Below are positions 6,577 through 12,891 of a DNA stretch of 22,630 nt, piece by piece. The stretch covers positions 1 through 22,630 of the forward strand of contig CAYGEN010000008.1 of NCBI GenBank assembly GCA_964348955.1. The letters are read 5' to 3'. The notes under the pieces are model-generated. The model did not search any database, was not told the origin of the DNA, and worked only from the letters and a program-made list of their open reading frames with translations. The position numbers and the translations under genes are program-made. The stretch comes from 2-01-FULL-51-21 sp964348955 (GTDB lineage: Bacteria > Patescibacteriota > Minisyncoccia > Phycocordibacterales > 2-01-FULL-51-21). Numbering within the stretch: the stretch's first letter is position 1; the number at the start of each line of letters is the position of its first letter.

Positions 6577-7947
6577 CTAAAAAGGAAGTATAACCGTCTC
6601 TCCCCGCTCCGGCGCGCGCGCATCAATGCCGAGATAATCACGCAAGCGCTGAACAAGAAAAAGAGACGACTTTGCTTCTCCCATCACGACAAACACTTTT
6701 TTCACCGTGTCGGCGGTCTGCGCCGCAAAAGAAAACAAATCGTCAGAATCTTTGTGCGCAGAGTAGCCGTACAGCGTCACCACGCGGGCGCGCACCGATA
6801 CTTTTTCGCCATGGAGCTGAATGGAACGCGCACCCTCCGCGAGTTGGCGCCCGAGCGTGCCCGCCGCCTGATACCCCACAAGCAGTAGCGTGCATTTAGG
6901 GTCAGGCAGGTACTTTTTTTCATGATAGAGAACGCGGCCGCCGCTCGACATCCCCGAGCCGGCAATGATTATTTTTGGATTGCCGACGCGCGCAATCATC
7001 CTCGATTCCTCGGCGGTGCGAGAAAAAGTGAGCTTTGGAAATGCAAAAATATCATCACCCTTTTTTACTTCCTCTTGTACGCGCACGTTGAGCTCGTGAA
7101 TGCGCTTGCGATAAATCTCCGTTACCCGTATCGCCAGCGGCGAATCCACAAATACAGGCACCGCAGGAACCTCATGTCCCTCCACGAGCTTATTTACCTC
7201 GTACAGAAGCGTCTGCGTGCGCTCAATGGAAAATACCGGTATAAGAAGCACTCCGCCCCACAGCACCGCGTTTTCAATCGCGTCCTCAAGCTCATCCTTG
7301 CGTGTATCTCTCGTCTCATGATTTCGGTCGCCGTAAACACTCTCCATTACCAAGTAATCTGCATCCGTCACCTCTTCCGTATCATTGAGAAGAGGCGAAG
7401 GTGAATTGCCAAGGTCGCCCGTAAATACAATTTTTTTCCCACGATAGACAATCTCTGCCATTCCCGAACCCAGTATGTGTCCGGCATCGCGAAACACGAG
7501 CGAGACATCGCCCGCAAGCGGTGTGGTCACGCCGTAGGCGGCAGTCTTCCAGAGTTGCGACGTCCGTTTAACATCATCTTGCGTATAGAGCGGCGGATGA
7601 TTGTCCCGATGCGCGCGTTCAGCCAAAATGGAGAGCGCATCGTCAAACATCGCCTCGGCAATATCTTTGGTCGCCGGCGTTGAATAGATAGCGCCACTAA
7701 ATCCCTCCCGTACGAGCTTCGGAATGCGCCCGATGTGGTCAAGGTGCGCATGCGTTACAATGAGCGCCGTAATCTCCGCCGGATTGTAGGAAAATGGCTT
7801 GTAATTTTCATCATCCTGCTCCCTCCCGCCTTGGAACAAACCGCAGTCAACCATAAATTTGAAGTTGTCCCCCGCGAGCACAAAATTGGAGCCGGTAACT
7901 CCTCCGACGCCGCCGTAAAATGTGAGTGTGAGTTGTTGAGATGCCAT
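6577..7947 (-). CDS. Beta-CASP metallo-beta-lactamase-fold ribonuclease (CPSF/KH-less type)
   Basis: The 456-aa protein belongs to the RNA-processing beta-CASP group. Metallo-beta-lactamase motifs are all present: motif 1 Asp in FMVDCGLFQG, motif 2 HAHLDH at 66-71, motif 3 His157 in DAGHILGSG, and motif 4 Asp178 in FTGDLGN. In the beta-CASP part, motif A Glu202 (VMESVYGDR) and motif B His398 (GYSAHKD) are intact, along with SGMSSGGR. Motif C, usually His in this RNA-cleaving group, is Met422 (VVMGEAKSS). The likely role is endo- or exonucleolytic RNA processing in the cytoplasm. It has two candidate promoters: TGG-TATACT at 7984-7992, and an ArsR-type operator promoter at 8100-8131. The LOG-like gene lies downstream. 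Confidence 0.92.
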   Translation of the reverse strand: MASQQLTLTFYGGVGGVTGSNFVLAGDNFKFMVDCGLFQGGREQDDENYKPFSYNPAEITALIVTHAHLDHIGRIPKLVREGFSGAIYSTPATKDIAEAMFDDALSILAERAHRDNHPPLYTQDDVKRTSQLWKTAAYGVTTPLAGDVSLVFRDAGHILGSGMAEIVYRGKKIVFTGDLGNSPSPLLNDTEEVTDADYLVMESVYGDRNHETRDTRKDELEDAIENAVLWGGVLLIPVFSIERTQTLLYEVNKLVEGHEVPAVPVFVDSPLAIRVTEIYRKRIHELNVRVQEEVKKGDDIFAFPKLTFSRTAEESRMIARVGNPKIIIAGSGMSSGGRVLYHEKKYLPDPKCTLLLVGYQAAGTLGRQLAEGARSIQLHGEKVSVRARVVTLYGYSAHKDSDDLFSFAAQTADTVKKVFVVMGEAKSSLFLVQRLRDYLGIDARAPERGETVILPF

Positions 7948-7983
7948 AGATTTCTCGCTTTAAAACATGCCGTTCAATTGTTC

Positions 7984-7992
7984 AGTATACCA
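7984..7992 (-). promoter_or_regulatory. Extended -10 promoter proximal to the beta-CASP gene
   Basis: On the minus strand TGG precedes TATACT (7989-7984), putting the transcript start near 7977 and the leader at about 30 nt. There is no good -35. Confidence 0.45.
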
Positions 7993-8055
7993 AGCAAAAC
8001 AAAGCGGTGCCTCCCTTATTCCCCCGTCTCTTCCTCTCCCCACTCACCTCACCTC

Positions 8056-8090
8056 ATCCACTATCCACTATCCACTATCCGCTATCCGCG
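8056..8090. repeat. Five tandem 7-bp repeats
   Basis: Three exact copies of ATCCACT are followed by ATCCGCT and ATCCGCG. The array lies in the leader between the distal promoter (8100-8131) and the beta-CASP start codon. It sits in pyrimidine-rich, low-complexity sequence. Confidence 0.85.
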
Positions 8091-8099
8091 CCACTTTTT

Positions 8100-8131
8100 T
8101 CTATTCTACCATTCGCGCGAATTAGAGAAGA
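8100..8131 (-). promoter_or_regulatory. Promoter/operator module, copy 1 (upstream of the beta-CASP gene)
   Basis: This 32-bp block is identical to 8534-8565. It contains the 12-bp palindrome ATTCGCGCGAAT (8111-8122) and, on the minus strand, TGG-TAGAAT with its -10 at 8108-8103. The palindrome sits in the -35/-10 spacer, a standard repressor site. Transcription from here would start near 8096 and run into the beta-CASP gene with a leader of about 149 nt. Confidence 0.65.
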
Positions 8132-8211
8132 TAATTTATGAATATCACATAAGAATATCACCATAGCTTATTCTCGGAATGAGTATGGCGCCTGCGTGAA
8201 TGTTTGCGTGT

Positions 8212-8526
8212 CTACGATAAAATATGGAGAAGCGCACGGGCAACAGACGGTTGATCGTCAGCAAGGCGGTAAAACATCTGCAGACTGCGCTGTTCCCGGT
8301 CCACAATGTTTGCGGCGAAAAGAATGCCGAGATGCTTTGAGGTTGCCTTAAATGAGAGGTCTATCGTCTCCGCAATGTCAGTGACCACCGCCTCTTTCTC
8401 TTTCTTCTTTTTGAGGTAGCGAAGTATTGCAAGACGCCGACGATTTGCAAACGCCTTTAATATTCTTTCCAATTTTTTCTCCTCCTCTTTCTCTTTCATT
8501 TTTTCTTTACCCTGCATTCTTGGCAT
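8212..8526 (-). CDS. ArsR-family winged-helix transcriptional regulator
   Basis: The 104-aa protein has a charged Lys/Glu N-terminus (residues 7-18). A winged helix-turn-helix follows: LKAFANRRRLAILRYL, the recognition region DLSFKATSKHLGILFAANIV, and the wing DREQRSLQMFYRLAD. It has no cysteine at all, so the ELCVCD-type metal site of classical ArsR/SmtB sensors is absent and the signal is unknown. The ATG at 8526 lies 10 bp after a TGG-TAGAAT box within operator copy 2. That predicts a 4-nt leader and autorepression. The same operator recurs just beyond the gene's 3' end, facing the beta-CASP gene. A hairpin (CCATA...TATGG, 8161-8188) follows the stop. Confidence 0.87.
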   Translation of the reverse strand: MPRMQGKEKMKEKEEEKKLERILKAFANRRRLAILRYLKKKKEKEAVVTDIAETIDLSFKATSKHLGILFAANIVDREQRSLQMFYRLADDQPSVARALLHILS

Positions 8527-8533
8527 TTATTCA

Positions 8534-8565
8534 TCTATTCTACCATTCGCGCGAATTAGAGAAGA
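8534..8565 (-). promoter_or_regulatory. Promoter/operator module, copy 2 (arsR-like promoter)
   Basis: This is an exact 32-bp duplicate of 8100-8131. The palindrome ATTCGCGCGAAT is at 8545-8556, and the extended -10 TGG-TAGAAT has its hexamer at 8542-8537. Transcription should start near 8530, four bases before the regulator's ATG. Binding of the regulator here would give negative autoregulation. Confidence 0.7.
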
Positions 8566-8596
8566 ATGGGGTTGTGGACAAAGAGTAAGGGGAACT

Positions 8597-8636
8597 AAAA
8601 AATCCCGCGGAGCCGAGTGCTTCCAAATGCGGGACT
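8597..8636 (-). terminator. Terminator of the structured RNA
   Basis: On the minus strand TCCCGC (8634-8629) pairs with GCGGGA (8608-8603), extendable by two flanking pairs, and six T follow (8602-8597). The loop is 20 nt long and partly self-complementary. Confidence 0.7.
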
Positions 8637-8799
8637 CTTGAGAGGATTTCTGATGGCGTATAATCCTGGAAATTCCAGGTGGGTATCCTCACTCGCACTC
8701 CGCTGAAATCTCTGCCGAAGCAAAGTTCTCATTGGAGCGCAATGTATTCGGATTCCCGAGCAAAATAATTTAGTGGAAAATACGCCATCAGAAACCCCT
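8597..8799 (-). ncRNA. Structured non-coding RNA, about 200 nt, unassigned (6S-like layout)
   Basis: On the minus strand an extended -10 (TGT-TATACT, 8814-8806) precedes a strong fold. A closing stem pairs TTTCTGATGGCGTAT at 8794-8780 with its complement at 8661-8647, extended by G-C and G-U pairs to about 19 bp. Inside are a small stem TCGG-GAAT-CCGA, a long arm GCGCTCC/GGAGTGC capped by CTTTGC-TTCG-GCAGAG, and a hairpin CCTGG-AATTT-CCAGG on the 3' side. A terminator with six T follows. The layout (long closing stem, bulged middle, long arm, 3' hairpin, about 200 nt) resembles 6S RNA. I see no sequence motif that proves it. An 87-codon open frame on the same strand looks incidental. Confidence 0.6.
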
Positions 8800-8805
8800 G
8801 CGCGT

Positions 8806-8814
8806 AGTATAACA
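8806..8814 (-). promoter_or_regulatory. Extended -10 promoter of the structured RNA
   Basis: TGT followed by TATACT (hexamer 8811-8806, minus strand) places the transcript start at 8799 or 8798. That is exactly at the base of the long closing stem. No clear -35 is seen. Confidence 0.55.
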
Positions 8815-8906
8815 CAAAGAGAAAAATAAAGGGAATTAAATTGTATAAGGCCACTCATCTATATCCTTCACCGATAACGTTGCCTCCCCTGTTGCCTCCC
8901 GCACAA

Positions 8907-8940
8907 GTAAAAAGTGTACGATATATCGTACACTTTTTAC
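8907..8940. terminator. 34-bp perfect palindrome, bidirectional terminator type
   Basis: The half-site GTAAAAAGTGTACGATA is followed directly by its exact reverse complement, with no loop bases. Each strand ends in a run of T, so it can terminate in both directions. It lies 63 bp beyond the ndk stop codon. A second hairpin (8959-8979, CCCCA-C-AGC with one mismatch) lies between. The surrounding 8800-9002 shows no gene I trust. Confidence 0.75.
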
Positions 8941-9002
8941 GCTTCTTAGCGCATTCATCCCCACAGCCTAGCTCTGGGGAATTCTGCGCGAAGAGTGAAA
9001 TC

Positions 9003-9608
9003 TCATTCCAGGAGTCCGTCTAAATTCACATCGTAGAGAATTTCTTCTTGCACGAGGCGATATTTCATGATTTCGCCGTCTGAAAACCAGTGCGGTATCT
9101 CCTTTTCCGCTTCGCCGACAGACCCAGAAGCATGCATGAGGTTTCTGACGGCGCGGCCGCCGAAATCCGACATCTCATAGGAATCAAGCACGAGGTCGCC
9201 GCGAATCGTGCCCACATCCGAAGACAGGGGCTCGGTACCGCCGATGAGCTTGCGCACGATTTTGACTGAGTGCCCTCCTTGCCATACCATTGCAATAACC
9301 GGCCCCGAGGTCATATACTTTTTTAGTGTTTCAATGACGCGCGCAGTGATTTCAAGCGGGTCTTCCGAGGGCGGCGTGAGCCCTTTCTCCTTGTAGCCCT
9401 TGATGGATTTTTCGCCGGTAAGGCGGCGCCACTCTGGGTCTAGCGTGTAATGCGCTTCTATGTGCTTGGCACTCGGTACAACCATTTTAAGTGCGACGAG
9501 TTTCAATCCTACTCGCTCAAGCCGCCCTACAATCTCGCCGACAAGCGAGCGCTGAACGCCGTCGGGTTTTATGAGGACAAGCGTCTGTTCTTTTTTGTGT
9601 TCATTCAT
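9003..9608 (-). CDS. ndk: Nucleoside diphosphate kinase, enlarged form
   Basis: Ndk transfers the gamma phosphate between nucleoside triphosphates and diphosphates through a phospho-histidine. The fold signature is clear: TLVLIKPDGVQRSLVGEIVGRLE, KYMTSGPVIAMVWQG, GTIRGDLVLDSY and the active-site NLMHASGS with His159 (NxxHGSDS in most members). At 201 aa it is about 60 residues longer than typical bacterial Ndk. An insert lies at about 57-92 (RRLTGEKSIKGYKEKG...), there are extra residues before the active site, and about 25 residues are added at the C-terminus. The start ATG (9608) has a TATAAT box 8 bp upstream, so the leader would be about 2 nt. It stands alone between the map terminator and its own palindromic terminator. 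Confidence 0.95.
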   Translation of the reverse strand: MNEHKKEQTLVLIKPDGVQRSLVGEIVGRLERVGLKLVALKMVVPSAKHIEAHYTLDPEWRRLTGEKSIKGYKEKGLTPPSEDPLEITARVIETLKKYMTSGPVIAMVWQGGHSVKIVRKLIGGTEPLSSDVGTIRGDLVLDSYEMSDFGGRAVRNLMHASGSVGEAEKEIPHWFSDGEIMKYRLVQEEILYDVNLDGLLE

Positions 9609-9616
9609 AGCTCCCT

Positions 9617-9645
9617 ATTATACGGGGACGGCTTTTGAAATTCAA
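9617..9645 (-). promoter_or_regulatory. ndk promoter
   Basis: On the minus strand TTGAAT (9645-9640), a 17-bp spacer and a perfect TATAAT (9622-9617) precede the ndk ATG by 8 bp. The predicted transcript start is near 9610, giving a nearly leaderless mRNA. Confidence 0.8.
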
Positions 9646-9651
9646 CGCTCC

Positions 9652-9683
9652 AAAAATTTATTAGACACCGAGTGTCTAATAAA
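9652..9683 (-). terminator. Terminator of the ribosomal/secY-adk-map operon
   Basis: TTTATTAGACAC (9657-9668) pairs perfectly with GTGTCTAATAAA (9672-9683) around a 3-base loop. On the minus strand five T follow the stem. It lies downstream of map and ends the long ribosomal cluster. Its core ACACCGAGTGT is the complement of the core of the stem-loop at 5762-5784. Confidence 0.8.
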
Positions 9684-9701
9684 TAGAGTGTCTAATAAAT
9701 A
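9670..9701. repeat. Tandem 16-bp duplication
   Basis: GAGTGTCTAATAAATA occurs twice back to back (9670-9685 and 9686-9701) with no mismatch. The first copy forms the right arm of the map terminator. A second partial terminator arm is therefore available. Confidence 0.9.
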
Positions 9702-9765
9702 AGATAAAGACTCTTTCCGCCAACTGTTTTTCTTTGGTCGGGGGCACGTGAAAATAATTCATCCG

Positions 9766-10536
9766 TTATTTTGTGGCGGTAAGGATTTCCGCTTCTCCTT
9801 CTGTTATTAAAATCGTGTGTTCAAAGTGTGCGCTTCGTTTGCCGTCCTTTGTTTTAATCGTGTAGCCATCCGACGTCATGCGGATATTGCTCGTCCCTTC
9901 GTTTACAATAGGCTCAAGGGCGAGAACCATACCGCAAACCAGAACCGTGCCGACGCCGCGTTTACCCCAATTCGCAATATAAGGTTCCTCGTGCACTCGT
10001 TCGCCGACGCCATGTCCGCCGAGGTCCCGCGCCGGAACAAACCCCGATTTCTTTATCTCCGCCCCAATGGCAAAACTCACGTCCCCAGTCACCTTGCCAT
10101 GCGTGGCGGCGGCAATGCCCGCCGCGAGCGCGCGCCTCGTTGCCGTAATGAGTCGCTTCCCCGCGGCATCAACCTTTCCGACCGGCACGGTAATCGCCGC
10201 GTCCACGATGAGCCCACGGTGCGTGAGCCCAAGGTCAAGCGCCACAATATCGCCCTCTTTGAGCGTGCGGGGTTTTTCTTGCGGAATGCCGTGCACCACT
10301 TCATCGTTTACCGATATGCACAGCGCCGCCGGATACGCCCTCTGTGCGCCTTGGGGCATGTAGTTCAAAAACGCCGGTTCGTCTCCTCCTTTGCGAATGA
10401 GTTTTTCGGCGAGCTCATTAAGATTTGTCGTCGTGGCGCCTGGTACCGCCGCCTTCGCGAGCGCCCCAAGCACGCCCGCGAGCCGCCTACCGCCTTCACG
10501 GAGCGCCGCGATATCTTCTTTCTTTTTCGCAATCAT
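9766..10536 (-). CDS. map: Methionine aminopeptidase, type I
   Basis: This cytoplasmic metallopeptidase removes the initiator Met from new proteins. The 256-aa length is normal for type I. All metal ligands are present: Asp101 (ALDLGL), Asp112 (VDAAIT), His175 (GGHGVG), Glu208 (LALEPI) and Glu239 (HFEHTI). His82 (EVVHGIP) fits the substrate-binding residue. The start ATG (10536) lies 10 bp after the adk stop, without an SD, so it is co-transcribed with secY and adk. It is the last gene of the cluster here. infA, rpmJ, rpsM and rpsK, which often follow, are not in this position. Confidence 0.97.
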   Translation of the reverse strand: MIAKKKEDIAALREGGRRLAGVLGALAKAAVPGATTTNLNELAEKLIRKGGDEPAFLNYMPQGAQRAYPAALCISVNDEVVHGIPQEKPRTLKEGDIVALDLGLTHRGLIVDAAITVPVGKVDAAGKRLITATRRALAAGIAAATHGKVTGDVSFAIGAEIKKSGFVPARDLGGHGVGERVHEEPYIANWGKRGVGTVLVCGMVLALEPIVNEGTSNIRMTSDGYTIKTKDGKRSAHFEHTILITEGEAEILTATK

Positions 10537-10546
10537 GGGTGAGAGG

Positions 10547-11164
10547 TTAGAGCGTGTTACGGGCGAGTGCTTTCATAATATCTTGATGCACCGCCTCAAT
10601 TCCCTGCCCGCCGTCAATATCAAATACATGGTAGCGTGGATTTCCGCGATAGTAGTCAAGAATCGGCATAACATCAGTTTCAAACCAGCCCATGCGCTTT
10701 TGAATAATTTCGGGCTGGTCGTCGTAGCGCCCGCGCGTTACCAGACGGTCTGCCGCCACCGTGTGGTCTACATCTAAATGAATGACGAGAGGGTTCTGCC
10801 AGCCGTAAAACTCTACCGCCGAATTAAGCACTTGTGCTTCATGAATTTTGCGCGGTGTACCGTCAAACACCAAGTGCTCATTGCCGCGTATCCCGTTTAA
10901 GAGCAGGTCGGCCCATGTCCATACGGTTAAAAACTCGGGCTGGAGACCGCCCGCGGCGGTTATCTTTGACGCAAGTTCGCGTGAATAGACGCGCTCATCA
11001 TTTGCCGATGTAAAAAACTCTCTAAATTTTGCACCCGTTTCTACATAAAAAACTGAGCGCGCCACATCCTTTGACGCAAGCGCATCCATAAGAAGTTTTG
11101 CCTGTGTTCCCTTTCCGCTTCCAGAGCGGCCGATAAAAATGACGGTAACGGGTTTGGGCGGCAT
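10547..11164 (-). CDS. adk: Adenylate kinase (short-lid form)
   Basis: Adk interconverts ATP, AMP and ADP. The P-loop GRSGSGKGTQ is at residues 12-21, and the AMP-site motif is FDGTPRK near 100-106 (DGFPR in most Adk). The lid/core segment RGRYDDQPEIIQKRMGWFETDVMPILDYYR supplies the expected arginines. The lid is short, with no zinc-type cysteines. The 205-aa length and the position between secY and map support adk over another nucleoside monophosphate kinase. It starts 3 bp after the secY stop codon, suggesting translational coupling. The Phe-to-Thr change in the AMP motif is slightly unusual. Confidence 0.9.
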   Translation of the reverse strand: MPPKPVTVIFIGRSGSGKGTQAKLLMDALASKDVARSVFYVETGAKFREFFTSANDERVYSRELASKITAAGGLQPEFLTVWTWADLLLNGIRGNEHLVFDGTPRKIHEAQVLNSAVEFYGWQNPLVIHLDVDHTVAADRLVTRGRYDDQPEIIQKRMGWFETDVMPILDYYRGNPRYHVFDIDGGQGIEAVHQDIMKALARNTL

Positions 11165-11166
11165 AC

Positions 11167-12450
11167 CTAATACTCACGCATTGAGACCTGCGCGTCAAGA
11201 CGACGCACAAAATCAAGGACAACTGAAACGACGATGAGGAGCGCCGTGCCGCCGATGGCGAGCGTTTGCATGCCGGTAAGAGCGCGCATACCGAGCGGTA
11301 AAATAGCGATAACACCGAGAAACAGTGCACCTACCAGCGTGATGCGCGTCAAAATACTGCCAATGTAGCCCGCGGTCATCTGTCCCGGCCTGACGCCCGG
11401 AATAAAAGCTCCGTTTTTCTGCAGGTTGGTTGCGATAGAATGCGGGTCAAAAGTAACTGCCGTATAGAAGTACGTAAAAAGAAACACGAGCGTGAAATAG
11501 AGTATTGCGTATACGAGCTGATTTGAAAGTGCTTTTAAAAGAAACGCGGAAACGGTGGAGAGAAAGCCGGTGGCAACCGTGCTCAAGAACTGCAGAACCA
11601 TCTGCGGCAGGAGGAGAAGGGACAGCGCGAAAATGATCGGAATGACGCCTGCCTGATTCACCCGAAGCGGCAGATAGGTGGAAACGCCGCCGTAAACTTT
11701 CATGCCGCGCACGCGCCGAGAGTAGGTAATCGGAATAGGCCGCTCCGCTTCAGTAACGACTACCACACCGAATATGATAACGAGCGCAACCGCCAAGAAG
11801 CCAAGATATATCGGAATTTGAGATGGGTCAAAACTGAAGAGCGCCTGCGATATCACGCTCGGAAGAGCGGCGACGATACCGGCAAAAATAATGAGCGAGA
11901 CGCCGTTGCCGATGCCAAACTCCGTGATGAGCTCGCCTATCCACATAAGGAGAATGGAACCCGCGGCGACCACCGCGACATTCGTAATGAAATAGAAAAG
12001 TCCAAGCTCCGGCACGATACCTTGCCGCTCCAAGAGAAGTAAAAATGCAACCGACTGAAGAATCGCGAGCGGCACCGTGAGAAGGCGAGAATACTGCGTA
12101 AAGCGCTGACGACCGGCTTCCCCTTCTTCCTGATAGAGCGCCTTCAAACGCGGCGACATGATGGTCAAAAGCTGCATCACGATGGAAGCGGTGATGTAGG
12201 GAGCGACGCCAAGCATCATGAGCGAGAGATTTGAGAGTCCGCCGCCTGAAAAAACATTCAAAAGACCGAGAAACTGGTTGTTTGAGAAAAATTGCTCAAG
12301 ACGCACGACATCAATCCCGGGAATGGGAATGGTTGCAAGCGCCCGAAACACGATAAGACCGGCAAAAACAAACAGGAGCCGTTTCCGAAGAACCGTGTCC
12401 GAGAAAATAAGTTTTACTTTGGTGAGAAAATTCCCAAACATAGGCGTCAC
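11167..12450 (-). CDS. secY: Protein translocase subunit SecY
   Basis: SecY is the channel of the Sec translocon in the cytoplasmic membrane. The 427-aa protein shows about ten hydrophobic segments and the family landmarks LIVFRALATIPIPGID in TM1, the plug region GGGLSNLSLMMLGVAPYITASI, EEGEAGRQRFTQYSRLLT, and the cytoplasmic loop TEAERPIPITYSRRVRG. NLQKNGAFIPGVRPG near residue 345 is also diagnostic. The ATG (12450) overlaps the rplO stop by 4 bp (ATGA), so the two are translationally coupled. ATG four codons later is an alternative. adk follows after 2 bp. Confidence 0.98.
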   Translation of the reverse strand: MTPMFGNFLTKVKLIFSDTVLRKRLLFVFAGLIVFRALATIPIPGIDVVRLEQFFSNNQFLGLLNVFSGGGLSNLSLMMLGVAPYITASIVMQLLTIMSPRLKALYQEEGEAGRQRFTQYSRLLTVPLAILQSVAFLLLLERQGIVPELGLFYFITNVAVVAAGSILLMWIGELITEFGIGNGVSLIIFAGIVAALPSVISQALFSFDPSQIPIYLGFLAVALVIIFGVVVVTEAERPIPITYSRRVRGMKVYGGVSTYLPLRVNQAGVIPIIFALSLLLLPQMVLQFLSTVATGFLSTVSAFLLKALSNQLVYAILYFTLVFLFTYFYTAVTFDPHSIATNLQKNGAFIPGVRPGQMTAGYIGSILTRITLVGALFLGVIAILPLGMRALTGMQTLAIGGTALLIVVSVVLDFVRRLDAQVSMREY

Positions 12451-12884
12451 GCAACACTGCCGCCTGCCTCCGCAATGCTCGCGCGGGCGGGCAGAGACAC
12501 GGCGCAGTCTTTGATAATTAACTTCCGGTCAAGTTTTCCGCTCCCTAAAATTTTTATGCTCTTGCCCCGCCTGACGAGCCCTTTCGCGCGAAGCGCGGCA
12601 GGCGTCACTTCCTCGCCGTCCGTAAATGCCAAGACAAGCGACAACAGCGAAACCGCCGTGGTGTCGAGACGACCGTCGTTCACCGTTCTGCCCCTATTTT
12701 TGCCAAAGCCGCGGCGCTTGGGAATCTTTTTGATAATGTCTCGCATTTCCGGGCGCATACGGTGCCCCGCGCGCGCCTTCTGGCCTTTTGTACCGCGTCC
12801 CGAGGTCTTCCCGCGCTTCCCGCCACGCCCAACCCGCTTGGCGTTCTCCCGAACATAGGGCGATTGAAGTGTATTGTGTTGCAT
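12447..12884 (-). CDS. rplO: 50S ribosomal protein L15
   Basis: L15 is a late-assembly protein of the large subunit. The 145-aa product has the glycine/arginine-rich N-terminus with KRVGRGGKRGKTSGRGTKGQKARAG, then FGKNRGR and the C-terminal LDRKLIIKDCAVSLPARASIAEAGGSV. It directly follows rpsE, where most bacteria have rpmD (L30) in between. L30 is absent here, as reported for CPR bacteria. The start ATG (12884) is 7 bp from the rpsE stop and has no SD. Confidence 0.97.
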   Translation of the reverse strand: MQHNTLQSPYVRENAKRVGRGGKRGKTSGRGTKGQKARAGHRMRPEMRDIIKKIPKRRGFGKNRGRTVNDGRLDTTAVSLLSLVLAFTDGEEVTPAALRAKGLVRRGKSIKILGSGKLDRKLIIKDCAVSLPARASIAEAGGSVA

Positions 12885-12891
12885 ACGCGTG

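Noticed and set aside
7735..8166. 143-codon plus-strand frame
   Set aside because: It is antisense to the beta-CASP start and runs through the tandem repeats and operator block. There is no start signal.
8647..8794. 15-bp inverted repeats read as an insertion sequence or MITE
   Set aside because: Only 118 bp lie between them, there is no target duplication, and they form the closing stem of a well-folded RNA with promoter and terminator.
8597..8799. RNase P RNA or SRP RNA
   Set aside because: No RNase P core motif (GAGGAAAGUCC type) and no SRP GGAA-tetraloop domain. The length and fold do not fit either.
8595..8858. 87-codon minus-strand frame over the structured RNA
   Set aside because: It spans the promoter and terminator of the RNA, has no SD, and its residues show no domain-like pattern. 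The RNA fold explains the sequence better.
8841..9023. 60-codon plus-strand frame
   Set aside because: It runs through the 34-bp palindrome into the ndk end, has no SD, and is Pro/Ser-rich shadow composition.
9817..10542. 241-codon plus-strand frame
   Set aside because: It is fully antisense to map, which has all catalytic residues.
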